Below, piece by piece: positions 1 to 8,802 of a stretch of DNA of 64,000 nt. The notes under the pieces are model-generated. The model did no database searches. It saw nothing but the letters and a program-made list of their open reading frames with translations, and was not told the DNA's origin. The translations under genes were made by a program, and so were the position numbers. Source of the stretch: Phycisphaerales bacterium (GTDB lineage Bacteria; Planctomycetota; Phycisphaerae; Phycisphaerales; UBA1924). The stretch is from assembly GCA_029260455.1 (NCBI GenBank), contig JAJDDF010000016.1:235041-299040 (forward strand), given 5' to 3'. The first letter of the stretch is position 1. The number at the start of each line of letters is the position of its first letter.

Positions 1-145
1 TGCCGAAATTGACGAAACCGACTTTGCCATCTTCGATCAGGCCGCGCGTGATGATGTCGGCGGCGCACTCGAGAAACTCTGCTGCTGTTGATCTTGGGAT
101 GGAGAGTCTGGCGGACAGGTCGGCGATCAGATCGGCTTTATTCAC
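1..145 (-). CDS. HU-family DNA-binding protein (N-terminal part, cut by window edge)
   Basis: The minus strand reads a GTG start at 145 followed by 48 codons to the window edge. The visible protein begins MNKADLIADLSARL and continues with the helical pair and the short G-K-V-x-F-x-N-F-G strand typical of the HU/IHF fold. HU is a small dimeric nucleoid protein that bends DNA. A GGAGGG ribosome-binding site lies at 150-155, four bases before the GTG, and fixes the start. The DNA-contacting beta arm and C-terminus lie outside the window, so HU and an IHF-like paralogue cannot be told apart. The gene is divergent from clpS. Confidence 0.85.
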   Translation of the reverse strand, partial: MNKADLIADLSARLSIPRSTAAEFLECAADIITRGLIEDGKVGFVNFG

Positions 146-269
146 GTTTCCCTCCAGAGCCCATACCGTGTTGCAGCGTAATACAAGAGCATGGTGAACT
201 TGATGCGTTCTGTCAACGGCTATTTTGAAGAAATACATGGTGTGTGAAAAAAGCATGCTTGCAAGGGAG

Positions 270-298
270 TTGGACAATCACAAGACACCGGGTACACT
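270..298 (+). promoter_or_regulatory. sigma-70-like promoter of clpS, predicted leaderless
   Basis: TTGGAC (270-275) and TACACT (293-298) are separated by 17 bp, a good -35/-10 arrangement. The GTG start of clpS begins at 305, six bases after the -10 hexamer, where transcription itself would be expected to begin. No Shine-Dalgarno sequence fits in that space, so the message is predicted to be leaderless. Confidence 0.6.
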
Positions 299-304
299 CC
301 CGAT

Positions 305-661
305 GTGGAAGCCATCGAAAGCACTGTGGTTGTGCAGGTCAGGCCTGCATCGGCAACGCGAGCGAAGACTCAGCGTGCTCGGCAATGGCACGTTGTGCTG
401 CTTGATAGCGATGCGCACACCTACGACTATGTCATCATCATGTTGCGTACACTCTTTGCGCACGCTGTTGAGAGTGCCTTTGAGATTGCGCTCACGGTGG
501 ACAAACGCGGGTCTGCGATTGTCTTCACGACGCATCGTGAGCTTGCGGAATTGAAACTCGAACAGATTCACAGCTTCGGTGCGGATCCTCTTCTTGGTGA
601 AGGCTCGGGCGGGCCGATGCGAGCCGTCCTTCGTCCTGCAGAAGATGACACTGACGAGTGA
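305..661 (+). CDS. clpS: ATP-dependent Clp protease adaptor ClpS
   Basis: The 118-residue protein matches ClpS, the adaptor that delivers N-end-rule substrates to ClpAP/ClpCP. The core (about residues 27-100) has the W-H-V-V-L-L-D-x-D opening, a D-Y-V-I-x-M-L-R helix, the A-F-E-I-A-x-x-V-x-x-x-G stretch and the H-R-E-L-A-E-x-K helix. An unrelated polar N-terminal extension and an acidic tail flank it. The GTG start at 305 is chosen because a TTGGAC/TACACT promoter ends six bases upstream. The gene precedes a SerA-like gene by 39 bp. Two ClpP paralogues lie 12 kb downstream and are possible partners. Confidence 0.9.
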   Translation: MEAIESTVVVQVRPASATRAKTQRARQWHVVLLDSDAHTYDYVIIMLRTLFAHAVESAFEIALTVDKRGSAIVFTTHRELAELKLEQIHSFGADPLLGEGSGGPMRAVLRPAEDDTDE

Positions 662-700
662 AGCCTCTCGCATGCTCACTGTGACAATCAAGATGAACCA

Positions 701-1669
701 ATGACACCCAAACGCGCACTGGTGCTGGTGACTGAATCGCTTGATGATCAGGCGTTCGATTGGCTTGGTGAGCACTGTGATGTGCGCCGAGTGAGCGCTG
801 ATGCGCCGGGCTTTGATGATGCGCTGCGCGATGCGCGGGGCTTGGTCGTGCGCACATACACACGGATAGATGAAGCCTTCCTGACCCGAGCGCCAAAGCT
901 TCAAGTGGTGGGGCGGGCCGGGGTCGGGCTCGACAATATTGATGTGGCGGCGTGCCGGGCGAAAGACATCGAGGTGGTGTACACGCCTGATGCCAACACG
1001 CAGGCGGTTGTTGAACTTGTGCTTGCGTACATGCTCGATGCGCTGCGCCCGCGAACGTACCTGGCTGGGGCGCTAGAGCACAAAGCATGGAATACGCTGC
1101 GAAAGAGCATGATTGCCCCGACCCAACTGCATGGCCTGACGCTTGGCATTCTGGGGCTGGGCCGGGTGGGCAAACGCTTAGCGCATGCAGCGACTGCGAT
1201 TGGCATGCGGGTGATGTATCACGACATCATCGAGATTCCAGAACCGCTGCGCGGGGAGGCGATGCCTGTGAGCCGCGATGAACTTCTCGCACAAAGTGAT
1301 ATCTTCACGGTTCATGTCGATGGGCGGGCGAGCAATCGTGAAGTGATTGGTGCGAATGAACTAGCGCAGCTCAAGGCAAACGCACTGTTCATCAACGCGT
1401 CGCGCGGATTCGTGGTGGACCCGACGGCGCTGGCGGCGTGGCTGTTGGCGCACCCCGAGGCGCGGGCGTATTGCGATGTGCATGAGCCCGAGCCGATCCC
1501 GGCGGGGCATCCGCTGCTCGGCTTGGCGAACGCGAAGCTGACGCCGCATATCGGGGCCGCGACCGCAGATGCGCATCTGGCGATGAGCTGGGTGGTGCGT
1601 GATGTGCTCCGCGTGCTCAATGGTGAAATGCCAGAACATCCAGCGCCTCACGCTGAAGGGGTAGAATAG
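701..1669 (+). CDS. D-isomer-specific 2-hydroxyacid dehydrogenase (SerA/PdxB-like)
   Basis: This 322-residue NAD-dependent dehydrogenase has the family layout: an N-terminal substrate half with G-R-A-G-V-G-L-D-N-I, the dinucleotide-binding G-x-G-x-x-G as GLGRVG near residue 150, an N-A-S-R-G arginine motif, the D-V-x-E-P-E-P glutamate motif and the catalytic His in L-T-P-H-I-G. It lacks the C-terminal ACT domains of long SerA, so it is a short-form enzyme. Candidate reactions are 3-phosphoglycerate oxidation (serine synthesis) and the related 4-phosphoerythronate step of vitamin B6 synthesis. The stop codon is four bases before pdxJ, which makes a B6 role plausible but unproven. Confidence 0.85.
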   Translation: MTPKRALVLVTESLDDQAFDWLGEHCDVRRVSADAPGFDDALRDARGLVVRTYTRIDEAFLTRAPKLQVVGRAGVGLDNIDVAACRAKDIEVVYTPDANTQAVVELVLAYMLDALRPRTYLAGALEHKAWNTLRKSMIAPTQLHGLTLGILGLGRVGKRLAHAATAIGMRVMYHDIIEIPEPLRGEAMPVSRDELLAQSDIFTVHVDGRASNREVIGANELAQLKANALFINASRGFVVDPTALAAWLLAHPEARAYCDVHEPEPIPAGHPLLGLANAKLTPHIGAATADAHLAMSWVVRDVLRVLNGEMPEHPAPHAEGVE

Positions 1670-1673
1670 CTGC

Positions 1674-2441
1674 GTGCTTCAGATTGGCGTCAATATTGAT
1701 CATGTGGCCACGGTGCGGGAGGCCCGGCGGGGCGGCGAACCCGACCCCGTGCGCGCGGCGCACGAGGCGATCCTTGGCGGTGCCCACTGCATCACGGTGC
1801 ATCTGCGCGAGGACCGCCGGCATATTCAAGATGATGATGTCGCGCGCGTGCGCGACTTGGTCGAACGCACCGCGGGGGTGAAGCTCAATTTGGAAATGGC
1901 GGCGACGACGGAGCTGATCGGGATCGCGCGCGATGTAATGCCGCACATGTGTACGCTGGTGCCGGAGCGCCGACTTGAAATCACCACCGAAGGCGGGCTT
2001 GATGTTGCGGGGCAGCGAGAGGCGTTGGCTGATGGCGTGGCGCAGCTCAAGGACCAGGGCATGATTGTGTCCGCGTTTATCGATCCCGATCGGGCGCAGG
2101 TCGAGGCCTCAGCAAAGCTGGGCTTTGACGCGTGTGAGTTGCACACGGGGCCCTATGCACACGCCTTTGCTGCAGCGGGCGGCGATTTCTTGCACAAACC
2201 AGTGCAGCGCGAGCTGGAACGCGTGCGTGAGGCGGGGCTGGCGATTGTGCAGGGCAACATGCGATTCCATGCGGGGCACGCACTGAATTATCACAACGTG
2301 CAGCATGTGGCAGCACTTGATGAACTTGCGGAACTGCATATTGGGCACGCGATTGTGAGCCGGGCGATCTTTACCGGCCTGCGCGATGCGGTGGCGGAAA
2401 TGCTTGGATTGATGGGCGAAGCAGTAGGGTCAGCGGGGTAA
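1674..2441 (+). CDS. pdxJ: Pyridoxine 5'-phosphate synthase PdxJ
   Basis: PdxJ condenses 1-deoxyxylulose 5-phosphate with 3-amino-2-oxopropyl phosphate to make pyridoxine phosphate. The 255 residues are full length for this TIM-barrel family. Visible motifs are the N-terminal G-V-N-I-D-H-V-A-T-V-R-E-A-R, H-L-R-E-D-R-R-H-I, the L-N-L-E-M-A strand, C-x-L-V-P-E and the G-H-A-L-N-Y-x-N region near the C-terminus. The start is a GTG four bases after the SerA-like stop. A TAGAAT hexamer at 1662-1667, overlapping the end of the upstream gene, could give an extra leaderless transcript. The last 12 bases overlap the convergent gene on the minus strand. Confidence 0.95.
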   Translation: MLQIGVNIDHVATVREARRGGEPDPVRAAHEAILGGAHCITVHLREDRRHIQDDDVARVRDLVERTAGVKLNLEMAATTELIGIARDVMPHMCTLVPERRLEITTEGGLDVAGQREALADGVAQLKDQGMIVSAFIDPDRAQVEASAKLGFDACELHTGPYAHAFAAAGGDFLHKPVQRELERVREAGLAIVQGNMRFHAGHALNYHNVQHVAALDELAELHIGHAIVSRAIFTGLRDAVAEMLGLMGEAVGSAG

Positions 2442-2933
2442 ATCTGTGAGCCAGGTGGGGATATCGGCTTCCCATTGGGATTGACGAATGCTATCCCACT
2501 TTGTCCCGGTCACGGTGACGCCCCACACTTCGCGGACCCCCTGATCGTTTGACTCGGCATATGCAATCGCATGCGTTGCCGCGTCAGAGGGCGCACCTGC
2601 ACTACGCTCAGCGATCCATGAACGAATGGCCGCCTCGTCCGCATAGACAAAGATGGATACGTTTTTGTGCACATACCACTTGCCGGTGTCATGAGCACGT
2701 TGAGCGGCGCGCTGGATGATCGCGCTCAATTGTAGCGCATCGTCGATCAATTCAGGCCTTGTATGGATGCGCTCGACATCGATCAATTGTTCAGCAAACT
2801 CATCCGCTGCAAAACCACCGCCGATATGGGCTGAATAAGCCTTGCGTGGCATGATGCTGTCATGGGCAACGATTCCAATGACGAACCCAATGAACAGGGC
2901 GCTTGCTGTCACTACCAACGAGCGTGTTCGCAT
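2430..2933 (-). CDS. Hypothetical membrane-anchored protein
   Basis: This 167-residue protein has an N-terminal hydrophobic segment (about residues 5-25) suitable as a signal anchor or uncleaved signal peptide, followed by a soluble domain with no family I recognise. The start at 2933 is supported by an AGGAGG-type ribosome-binding site a few bases upstream. The soluble part mixes short helices with a beta-rich stretch around K-N-V-S-I-F-V-Y. It lies between pdxJ (convergent, 12-bp overlap) and purE (same strand, upstream). No function can be assigned. Confidence 0.7.
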   Translation of the reverse strand: MRTRSLVVTASALFIGFVIGIVAHDSIMPRKAYSAHIGGGFAADEFAEQLIDVERIHTRPELIDDALQLSAIIQRAAQRAHDTGKWYVHKNVSIFVYADEAAIRSWIAERSAGAPSDAATHAIAYAESNDQGVREVWGVTVTGTKWDSIRQSQWEADIPTWLTDLPR

Positions 2934-3000
2934 GGTGCCTCCTCATTGGTTACTCGAATCATCTGTTGTCCTGTACGCATGCAGCAACGCAGAGATTCAC

Positions 3001-3501
3001 CTACCGCGCGGGCGGATTCGCCGGGTCAGGGTGATCGAGCACGCGCTGTGCCTGTGCGGCGCGGTACGTCAGCAGGCGCTCGCGCAAGGATTCGTCGGAG
3101 AGTGACAGGATTGACGCGGCGAGCAGGCCGGCGTTGACGGCCCCGGCTTCACCGATGGCCAGGGTGCCCACGGGGACGCCTTTGGGCATTTGCACGATCG
3201 CGAGCAAGGCGTCCATGCCCTTGAGCGGGCCGCCGGCCATGGGCACCCCAAGGACGGGCAGGTGGGTCAGCGCGGCGACCATGCCGGGCAGGGCTGCCGC
3301 CATGCCGGCACCGGCGATGAAGACCTGCACGCCGCGGTCTGCGGCATCGGCGACCCAATCGATGAGGGCCTGCGGAGTGCGATGGGCCGAAATGACCTTG
3401 TGTTCGCAGGCAATCTGCAGCTCGTCGAGCATCGCGCCCGCGGGTCGCATGGTTGGCCAATCTGACCACGAGCCCATAACCATTCCAACTTGAAGTGACA
3501 T
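3001..3501 (-). CDS. purE: 5-(carboxyamino)imidazole ribonucleotide mutase PurE
   Basis: PurE moves the carboxyl group of N5-CAIR to give CAIR in purine synthesis. The 166-residue protein shows the family fingerprint: G-x-V-M-G-S-x-S-D-W-P-T-M near the N-terminus, the catalytic S-A-H-R-T-P loop, F-I-A-G-A-G-M-A-A-A-L-P-G and the P-V-G-x-L-A-I-G-x-A-G-A-x-N-A stretch. The reading frame extends 31 codons further upstream, but a GGAGG site nine bases before the ATG at 3501 and the family N-terminus fix the start there. No purK is adjacent. purB lies 39 kb away in this window. Confidence 0.95.
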   Translation of the reverse strand: MSLQVGMVMGSWSDWPTMRPAGAMLDELQIACEHKVISAHRTPQALIDWVADAADRGVQVFIAGAGMAAALPGMVAALTHLPVLGVPMAGGPLKGMDALLAIVQMPKGVPVGTLAIGEAGAVNAGLLAASILSLSDESLRERLLTYRAAQAQRVLDHPDPANPPAR

Positions 3502-3686
3502 TGTCGCGGCCCTCCTGAGGTGAAATCGAGTGTACCGGGCCAGATTATTTCCTCCTGAACAGTGGACAAATGGGCAACCGAGGGACTGTGGCACGGTCTT
3601 TGATCAGATGCCCAAGATAAGCCTCATCTACTTGGCCACACAGGGCTTGTCGCGCGGCGGTTTCGGGGGCACAATCATTACATAGC

Positions 3687-3714
3687 ACCACTCCCGTGAA
3701 TTTGCGGGGGTGGT
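3687..3714 (+). promoter_or_regulatory. Hairpin in the leader of the secreted protease gene
   Basis: ACCACTCCCG (3687-3696) pairs with CGGGGGTGGT (3705-3714) across an 8-base loop. One of the ten pairs is T.G on the plus strand, which is tolerated in plus-strand RNA only. A T-rich stretch (TGTTTGTTATTG) follows, so it could act as an attenuator 55 bp before the protease start. It may instead be a plain terminator between divergent genes. Confidence 0.45.
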
Positions 3715-3769
3715 TGTTTGTTATTGCGCCTGCGGAGCCGGGTGCCCAGAGCTGAGAGGATTCACAAGC

Positions 3770-6700
3770 ATGTCACAAATCAATTCCCGCACACTCCTTG
3801 GAACGATCGGATCGCACATCCTGGCCCCGGCGCTGCTCATCGCGGTGGCTGGGCAGGCAGCGCACGCAGCGGGTCCAATCGTCTTCCGCAGCGGCGAAGC
3901 CGTCGTGGCGCGGGCCGCCTCCCCTCTCGAAACTGCGCAGCGCGTCGAGGCGATGACGCCGCGCGCGGGCCTCAAACGCATTCTTGTTCAATTTGAAAAG
4001 CCGGTGACGGTCGCGCAGCGGGCAGCGTTGAAAGACGCCGGGCTCTCGCTTCTGAGCTTTGTGGGTTCTGATGCCTACTTCGCGACGATTCGCGCTGGTG
4101 CGACAGATGGCGCGAAGCTCGCAGCAACGGGTGCGAAGTTGACGGTGGCAAGTGAGATGGACCCCTTCTGGAAACTTGACCTGAATTTCGCACAAGGGCG
4201 GGTCCCAGCGCATGCGGTGATTGGCACCGCACCAATGAGCCATGCCATTGATGCGCCACGCGAGAAGGTGATCGGCGCGTACATGGTGTTTCACAGTGAT
4301 GTCGATCTGCGCGAAGGTGAAAACATCGCTGCACTTGCGGGCGCGGTGGTGCGTGACCGTTTGGAATCGATCAATGGACTTGTTGTGGAGATGCCATATT
4401 CATCTGTGATGGCGCTTGCGATGCATGATGAAGTGCAATGGCTTGAGCCGGCGCTGCCGAAGTTCAGCACAACAAATATTGAGAATCGGATCCTGACCGG
4501 CGTCAATATCGTGAGTAGCGCACCGAACAATCTCACGGGGGCAGGCGTCACTGCATTCATTTATGACGGCGGGACAGCGCTTGCTTCTCATGCCGATTTT
4601 GGTGGGCGCGTCACGGTCATCGATGGCACAGGGCTCGCTGACCACGCGACGCACGTCTCGGGCACTGTTGGTGCTGCTGGGCCCAATCAGGGTATGGCAC
4701 CAGGTGTCGACATTCTTTCGGCGGGGCTTGAGACCGACGGCTCGGGCATCTTCTTGTATTCCAACCCGGGTGATATCGAAGCGGATTATGCAAATGCATT
4801 CAATAATTTTGGCGCTGATGTCGCGAACAACTCGATCGGCACCAACACCGCTGCCAATGGCTTCGGGTGTGCCCTTGAGGGTGATTACGGCGTGACGAGC
4901 GGCGTCATCGATGGCGTGGTGCGCGGCAACGTCACCAACGGCAACCCGACGCGCATTGTCTGGGCCAATGGCAATGAACGCGGCCCAGGCACTTGCGGTA
5001 CATCTTTTCACACCACCGCCCCACCATCATGTGCCAAGAATCACATCACCGTTGGTGCGACCAATGCGAATAACGATTCGATTACAAGCTTCACCAGCTT
5101 TGGCCCAACCGATGATGATCGCCTGAAGCCGGATATTTCGGCGCCCGGGTGTCAAGTTGGCGGTGATGGTGGCGTGACCTCGACCAGTTCTACCGGCGGC
5201 TATTCGACGTTGTGCGGCACTTCAATGGCGGCCCCGACGGTCACCGGCATTGTGGCGCTTATGCTCGAACACCATCGCAATCTGTTCCTTGGCGCACCTG
5301 ATCCGCGCAACAGCACGATCAAGGCCTTGCTCGCACACAACGCGGTAGACAACGGCAATGCTGGCCCTGACTATCAGTTTGGGTATGGCTCGGTGCGCGC
5401 CGATGCGACCATCGACTTCATGAACTCACTGAGTTATGTTGAAGATGCTGTGAGCCAGGGCGGCACCGTGATACAGTCGATTAACGTTACGGGAGGTGCC
5501 GGACCCATCAAGTTCACTCTTGCGTGGGATGATTTTCCCGCAGCGGCCAACCCTGTGCTTGCGCTCGTTAATGATCTTGACCTTGTCGTGACCGATCCGA
5601 ACGGCACGCGGCACTTCCCGTGGACTCTGGGCGGACTTGCCAATCCGAGCGCCCCGGCGGTCCGCACTCAGGAAGACCACATTAATAACATCGAACAGGT
5701 GCAGGTGGATGCGCCGATTGGCGGGTTGTGGACGGTTTCAGTCACCGGCACAACCGTTCCACAGGGACCGCAATCCTATTCTCTGGTCGCCGATGGCGGC
5801 GGACTTGCGGGCATGTCTCTGGCACTCGTTACCTCGGTGCCGCCGCTTGTCGCTCCGGGCAGCACGATTGACCTGACGGTCAGTGTTGTTGCCAACAGCC
5901 AGACGGTGGTGCCGGGCTCTGTGCAGGCAAACTATCGCTATGGCGCTGGTGCATTTGTGCAACTCGCAATGACTGACAACCTTGATGGCACCTATTCGAC
6001 AAGCCTGCCCGCCACTGATTGCGGCGATCTCCCGGAGTTCTTCTTCACCGCAGACGGCTCGGTAACAGGAACGGTCACGACTCCTCCGGGCGGTGCCGCC
6101 GCCGCGCTCACCACTGCGATTGGTACCGCGGCGGTGCCTGTCGATGAGCAGATGGAAGCAGGCACAACCGGATGGACCGTGGATGTGGGCCTGACCGATC
6201 CACAGGCAACGACCGGCAACTGGAACCGGATGGACCCACAAGGCACCGCAGCGCAGCCTGAAGATGACCATACGACAGCGGGCACCGATTGCTGGGTGAC
6301 TGATGGAACCGCGGGCGCGGGCCTTGGCACCTTCGATATTGATGGCGGGGCCACCAACCTCATCAGCCCTGCATTCGCACTTTCGGGTTTCCCAGAGGCC
6401 AGGCTCAGCTATTGGCGCTGGTATTCCAACAACACCGGGGCATCGCCTGATGAAGATATCTTCGTTGTCGAGATTTCCAACGATGACGGCGTCACATGGA
6501 TCAACGTCGAAACGCTTGCCGGAGCTCAGAGCAGCGGATGGATTTTCCACGAGTTCCGCGTTGCGGATTTCGTCGCCCTGACAGATCAAATTCGCATGCG
6601 GTTCACCGCGTCGGACCTGCTTGCTGGTTCGGTGGTTGAAGCCGCGGTCGATGATCTGCGCGTGGTCGAGACCAGTTGCACACCTGTTGGTCCCACGTGC

Positions 6701-6871
6701 CCGGGTGATGCGAACAATGACGGCTTCGTTGACCTCGCCGACCTGAACCTCGTGCTGTTCAACTTTGGTTCCCCAGTGGCACCCGACACCAACGGTGACG
6801 TTGATGGAAGTGGATCAGTTGACCTGGCCGACCTGAATGTTGTGTTGTTCAACTTTGGGACGATCTGCTGA
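3770..6871 (+). CDS. Secreted subtilisin-like (S8) serine protease with C-terminal dockerin-like repeats
   Basis: The 1033-residue product starts at 3770, where a signal peptide (hydrophobic core near residues 14-28, ending A-x-A) follows a GAGAGG site ten bases upstream. The S8 catalytic set appears as Asp266 (I-Y-D-G-G), His295 (D-H-A-T-H-V-S-G) and Ser485 (G-T-S-M-A-A-P). After the catalytic domain comes a beta-rich domain with the L-V-N-D-L-D-L-V-V motif seen in KP-43-type subtilases, then further beta domains. The last 60 residues hold two D-x-N/D-x-D/S-G-x-V-D-L-A-D-L-N repeats that bind calcium in dockerins, ending in Cys. The repeats closely resemble the tail of the protein at 62550-63767. 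A secreted or surface-anchored protease is likely. Confidence 0.9.
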   Translation: MSQINSRTLLGTIGSHILAPALLIAVAGQAAHAAGPIVFRSGEAVVARAASPLETAQRVEAMTPRAGLKRILVQFEKPVTVAQRAALKDAGLSLLSFVGSDAYFATIRAGATDGAKLAATGAKLTVASEMDPFWKLDLNFAQGRVPAHAVIGTAPMSHAIDAPREKVIGAYMVFHSDVDLREGENIAALAGAVVRDRLESINGLVVEMPYSSVMALAMHDEVQWLEPALPKFSTTNIENRILTGVNIVSSAPNNLTGAGVTAFIYDGGTALASHADFGGRVTVIDGTGLADHATHVSGTVGAAGPNQGMAPGVDILSAGLETDGSGIFLYSNPGDIEADYANAFNNFGADVANNSIGTNTAANGFGCALEGDYGVTSGVIDGVVRGNVTNGNPTRIVWANGNERGPGTCGTSFHTTAPPSCAKNHITVGATNANNDSITSFTSFGPTDDDRLKPDISAPGCQVGGDGGVTSTSSTGGYSTLCGTSMAAPTVTGIVALMLEHHRNLFLGAPDPRNSTIKALLAHNAVDNGNAGPDYQFGYGSVRADATIDFMNSLSYVEDAVSQGGTVIQSINVTGGAGPIKFTLAWDDFPAAANPVLALVNDLDLVVTDPNGTRHFPWTLGGLANPSAPAVRTQEDHINNIEQVQVDAPIGGLWTVSVTGTTVPQGPQSYSLVADGGGLAGMSLALVTSVPPLVAPGSTIDLTVSVVANSQTVVPGSVQANYRYGAGAFVQLAMTDNLDGTYSTSLPATDCGDLPEFFFTADGSVTGTVTTPPGGAAAALTTAIGTAAVPVDEQMEAGTTGWTVDVGLTDPQATTGNWNRMDPQGTAAQPEDDHTTAGTDCWVTDGTAGAGLGTFDIDGGATNLISPAFALSGFPEARLSYWRWYSNNTGASPDEDIFVVEISNDDGVTWINVETLAGAQSSGWIFHEFRVADFVALTDQIRMRFTASDLLAGSVVEAAVDDLRVVETSCTPVGPTCPGDANNDGFVDLADLNLVLFNFGSPVAPDTNGDVDGSGSVDLADLNVVLFNFGTIC

Positions 6872-6906
6872 TCATCAACTGAACGCACAACTTGATACGA
6901 CCTCCA

Positions 6907-6933
6907 AGGGCTCCCTTCATGGGAGCTCTTTTT
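6907..6933 (+). terminator. Rho-independent terminator of the protease gene
   Basis: AGGGCTCCC (6907-6915) pairs with GGGAGCTCT (6921-6929), with one G.T pair and a five-base loop, followed immediately by a T-run. It stands 36 bp after the protease stop codon. Its T-rich tail runs into the presumed promoter of the gene starting at 6961. Confidence 0.85.
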
Positions 6934-6960
6934 ATTTTCCGGTTCGCTACACTTTGTTGC

Positions 6961-7407
6961 ATGACCACACCCATTGATACTGATCGATTGCTGCTGATCG
7001 TCACCGGAGCGCACCTGCGCGCCGAGCGATCTGACAGACCATTGGGCTATCGACTGTGCAACGAGGTGACACGTCGGCTCGAAAATGATGCAGAACTCAA
7101 GGGTACACTCGATGTCATGGTGTGCAGCGATCTCTGGTATCTCAACAACGAAGACTTACGCCGGCGTCCGACAATCAGCATCGGAGAGCCCGGCGTCAAT
7201 GCACTGGCCGCGTTTCTGGCAGATCGCCTTGAACCCGCCTTCGTCGTCGATGATGTGCTGTCGGTGCAGCTTGATTTGAATGGTGTTGATCTCATCGCGA
7301 GCTGCTGGGGTGTAGCACCCAGCGCCACCGCCTCAGCAGTTGATGCCTTCATCGAACGGTATCTCGATGTGTTCCTCTCGCGTGCTGTTGCTGCGAGCAC
7401 CACGTGA
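6961..7407 (+). CDS. Conserved-looking hypothetical protein
   Basis: I do not recognise this 148-residue soluble protein. It starts with a hydrophobic beta strand followed by T-G-A-H-L-R-A-E, contains V-M-V-C-S-D-L-W-Y-L and ends in a helical region with no membrane segment. The frame is open 23 codons further upstream, but that part overlaps the terminator. TACACT at 6948-6953 ends seven bases before the ATG at 6961, so I take that ATG as the start of a leaderless message. The gene converges on mnmE with a 10-bp gap. Confidence 0.7.
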   Translation: MTTPIDTDRLLLIVTGAHLRAERSDRPLGYRLCNEVTRRLENDAELKGTLDVMVCSDLWYLNNEDLRRRPTISIGEPGVNALAAFLADRLEPAFVVDDVLSVQLDLNGVDLIASCWGVAPSATASAVDAFIERYLDVFLSRAVAASTT

Positions 7408-7417
7408 GCGTGACGAC

Positions 7418-8791
7418 TCATTTGCCCACGCAAAACGTCGAAAAGATGCGCCCTAAAATATCATCGGGGCTGATGCGACCACCGATTTCGCCAAGCGCAT
7501 TGACTGCAGTTCGCAACGTCATCGCCATGAGCGCCGGGTCATACTTTTCTTCGCGCGCCCATGTGTGCGCCTGAGAAAGTGCCTCGCGCGCAGCTTCCAA
7601 TGCCCGGGCGTGTCGAGCAAGAACGATCGGGCCATCGGTATCACCTTGTATTGTCTTCAACCAGGCGATCGCAGCGTCATGAATCGCCTCTCGCAGGGCT
7701 TCGAGATGCCATCCATCGAGCGCGCACACGCCCAGTGCATCTGCTGCGCCACCATCGCTGGGCAGATCTGCTTTGGTACGCACTCGAATCGTGATGGCAT
7801 GTTGATCCGTATTTTTGAGTGCCTCGAAGCGACCATTCGGATCACATTGAATAATAATCGAAGCCCGGGCAATGTGTTCGCGTGCGATTCGTTGCGCCCC
7901 GACATCGAGAACACTGGGTGATTTTTTTTCGTCAAACCCTGCAAGATCGATGAGATCAATGCCGACGCTTTGCCATCCGGGCACGCCTGCATCATCGGGC
8001 AAGGGTTCAATAAGTGCATCGCGCGTCGTGCCCGCGTGTTCACTCGTGACAGCACGCTCGCGCCCAAGCAGCGCGTTAAAAAGCGTACTTTTGCCTGCAT
8101 TTGGCGGGCCAACGAGCACCGCACGGAGTTGTTCCGTCGGCGCTTTGCGCCCCTCGGTGCCACACATGTATTGATTGATTGCACTCAGGACATGCTCCAA
8201 GCGCGACGAAAGTTCATCGGGTGCAATTGCAACAACATCTTCCTGATCGGTGAAGTCGATGCCTGCTTCAACGAGCGCGAGCAGCTCGACCGCGTCATTC
8301 AACATCGTTCGAAACTGCTCCCCTGTGCGCCCATCAAGCAGATCGCGCGCTGCTGAAAGTTCATCGGTTGAGCGAGCTGCAATCATCGCGCCCACGCCCT
8401 CGGCCTGCTGGGCATCGAGGCGCCCATGCAGGAACGCCCGCGCGGTGAATTCGCCAGGCCCTGCAAGGCGGACGCCATCGTGGGCAGTCAGCGCCGCCAT
8501 GATGCGCTCTACAAGCGTGCGGTTTGCTGGTAGTTGCAGTTCGAGAACATCTTCGCCTGTGTATGACGCGGGCGCTGGAAAGAGTGCAAGAATGCCCGGC
8601 AGCGCGACAGCGCCCGCAGGCACCGACACGGTGATTCGACAGGGTGCGATCGAGCGCCGCGCTGGCAGTTTCGTCTCAAGAATACCGCGCGCCGATGCAA
8701 ACGCATCCGGACCAGACAGGCGAATGAGCGCTCGCCCACGCCCGGCAGCGCCGCGCGCCGCCACCGCAATAATTGTGTCACCCACACGCAT
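7418..8791 (-). CDS. mnmE: tRNA modification GTPase MnmE (TrmE)
   Basis: MnmE works with MnmG (GidA) to install the cmnm5 or nm5 group on U34 of several tRNAs. The 457-residue protein has the folate-binding N-terminal domain (T-I-I-A-V-A-x-R-G at the start), a helical domain interrupted by a G domain with the P-loop G-P-P-N-A-G-K-S-T and switch H-A-G-T-T-R-D, and the invariant C-terminus ending F-S-T-F-C-V-G-K, whose Cys is required for activity. It lies 11 bp downstream of yidC, matching the widespread yidC-mnmE order, although rnpA and rpmH are not next to it here. Confidence 0.96.
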   Translation of the reverse strand: MRVGDTIIAVAARGAAGRGRALIRLSGPDAFASARGILETKLPARRSIAPCRITVSVPAGAVALPGILALFPAPASYTGEDVLELQLPANRTLVERIMAALTAHDGVRLAGPGEFTARAFLHGRLDAQQAEGVGAMIAARSTDELSAARDLLDGRTGEQFRTMLNDAVELLALVEAGIDFTDQEDVVAIAPDELSSRLEHVLSAINQYMCGTEGRKAPTEQLRAVLVGPPNAGKSTLFNALLGRERAVTSEHAGTTRDALIEPLPDDAGVPGWQSVGIDLIDLAGFDEKKSPSVLDVGAQRIAREHIARASIIIQCDPNGRFEALKNTDQHAITIRVRTKADLPSDGGAADALGVCALDGWHLEALREAIHDAAIAWLKTIQGDTDGPIVLARHARALEAAREALSQAHTWAREEKYDPALMAMTLRTAVNALGEIGGRISPDDILGRIFSTFCVGK

Positions 8792-8802
8792 AAGCGCACA
8801 TG

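Noticed and set aside
5738..6589. Long minus-strand open frame inside the protease gene
   Set aside because: It is the complement of well-matched protease and C-terminal domain coding sequence, with no ribosome-binding site.
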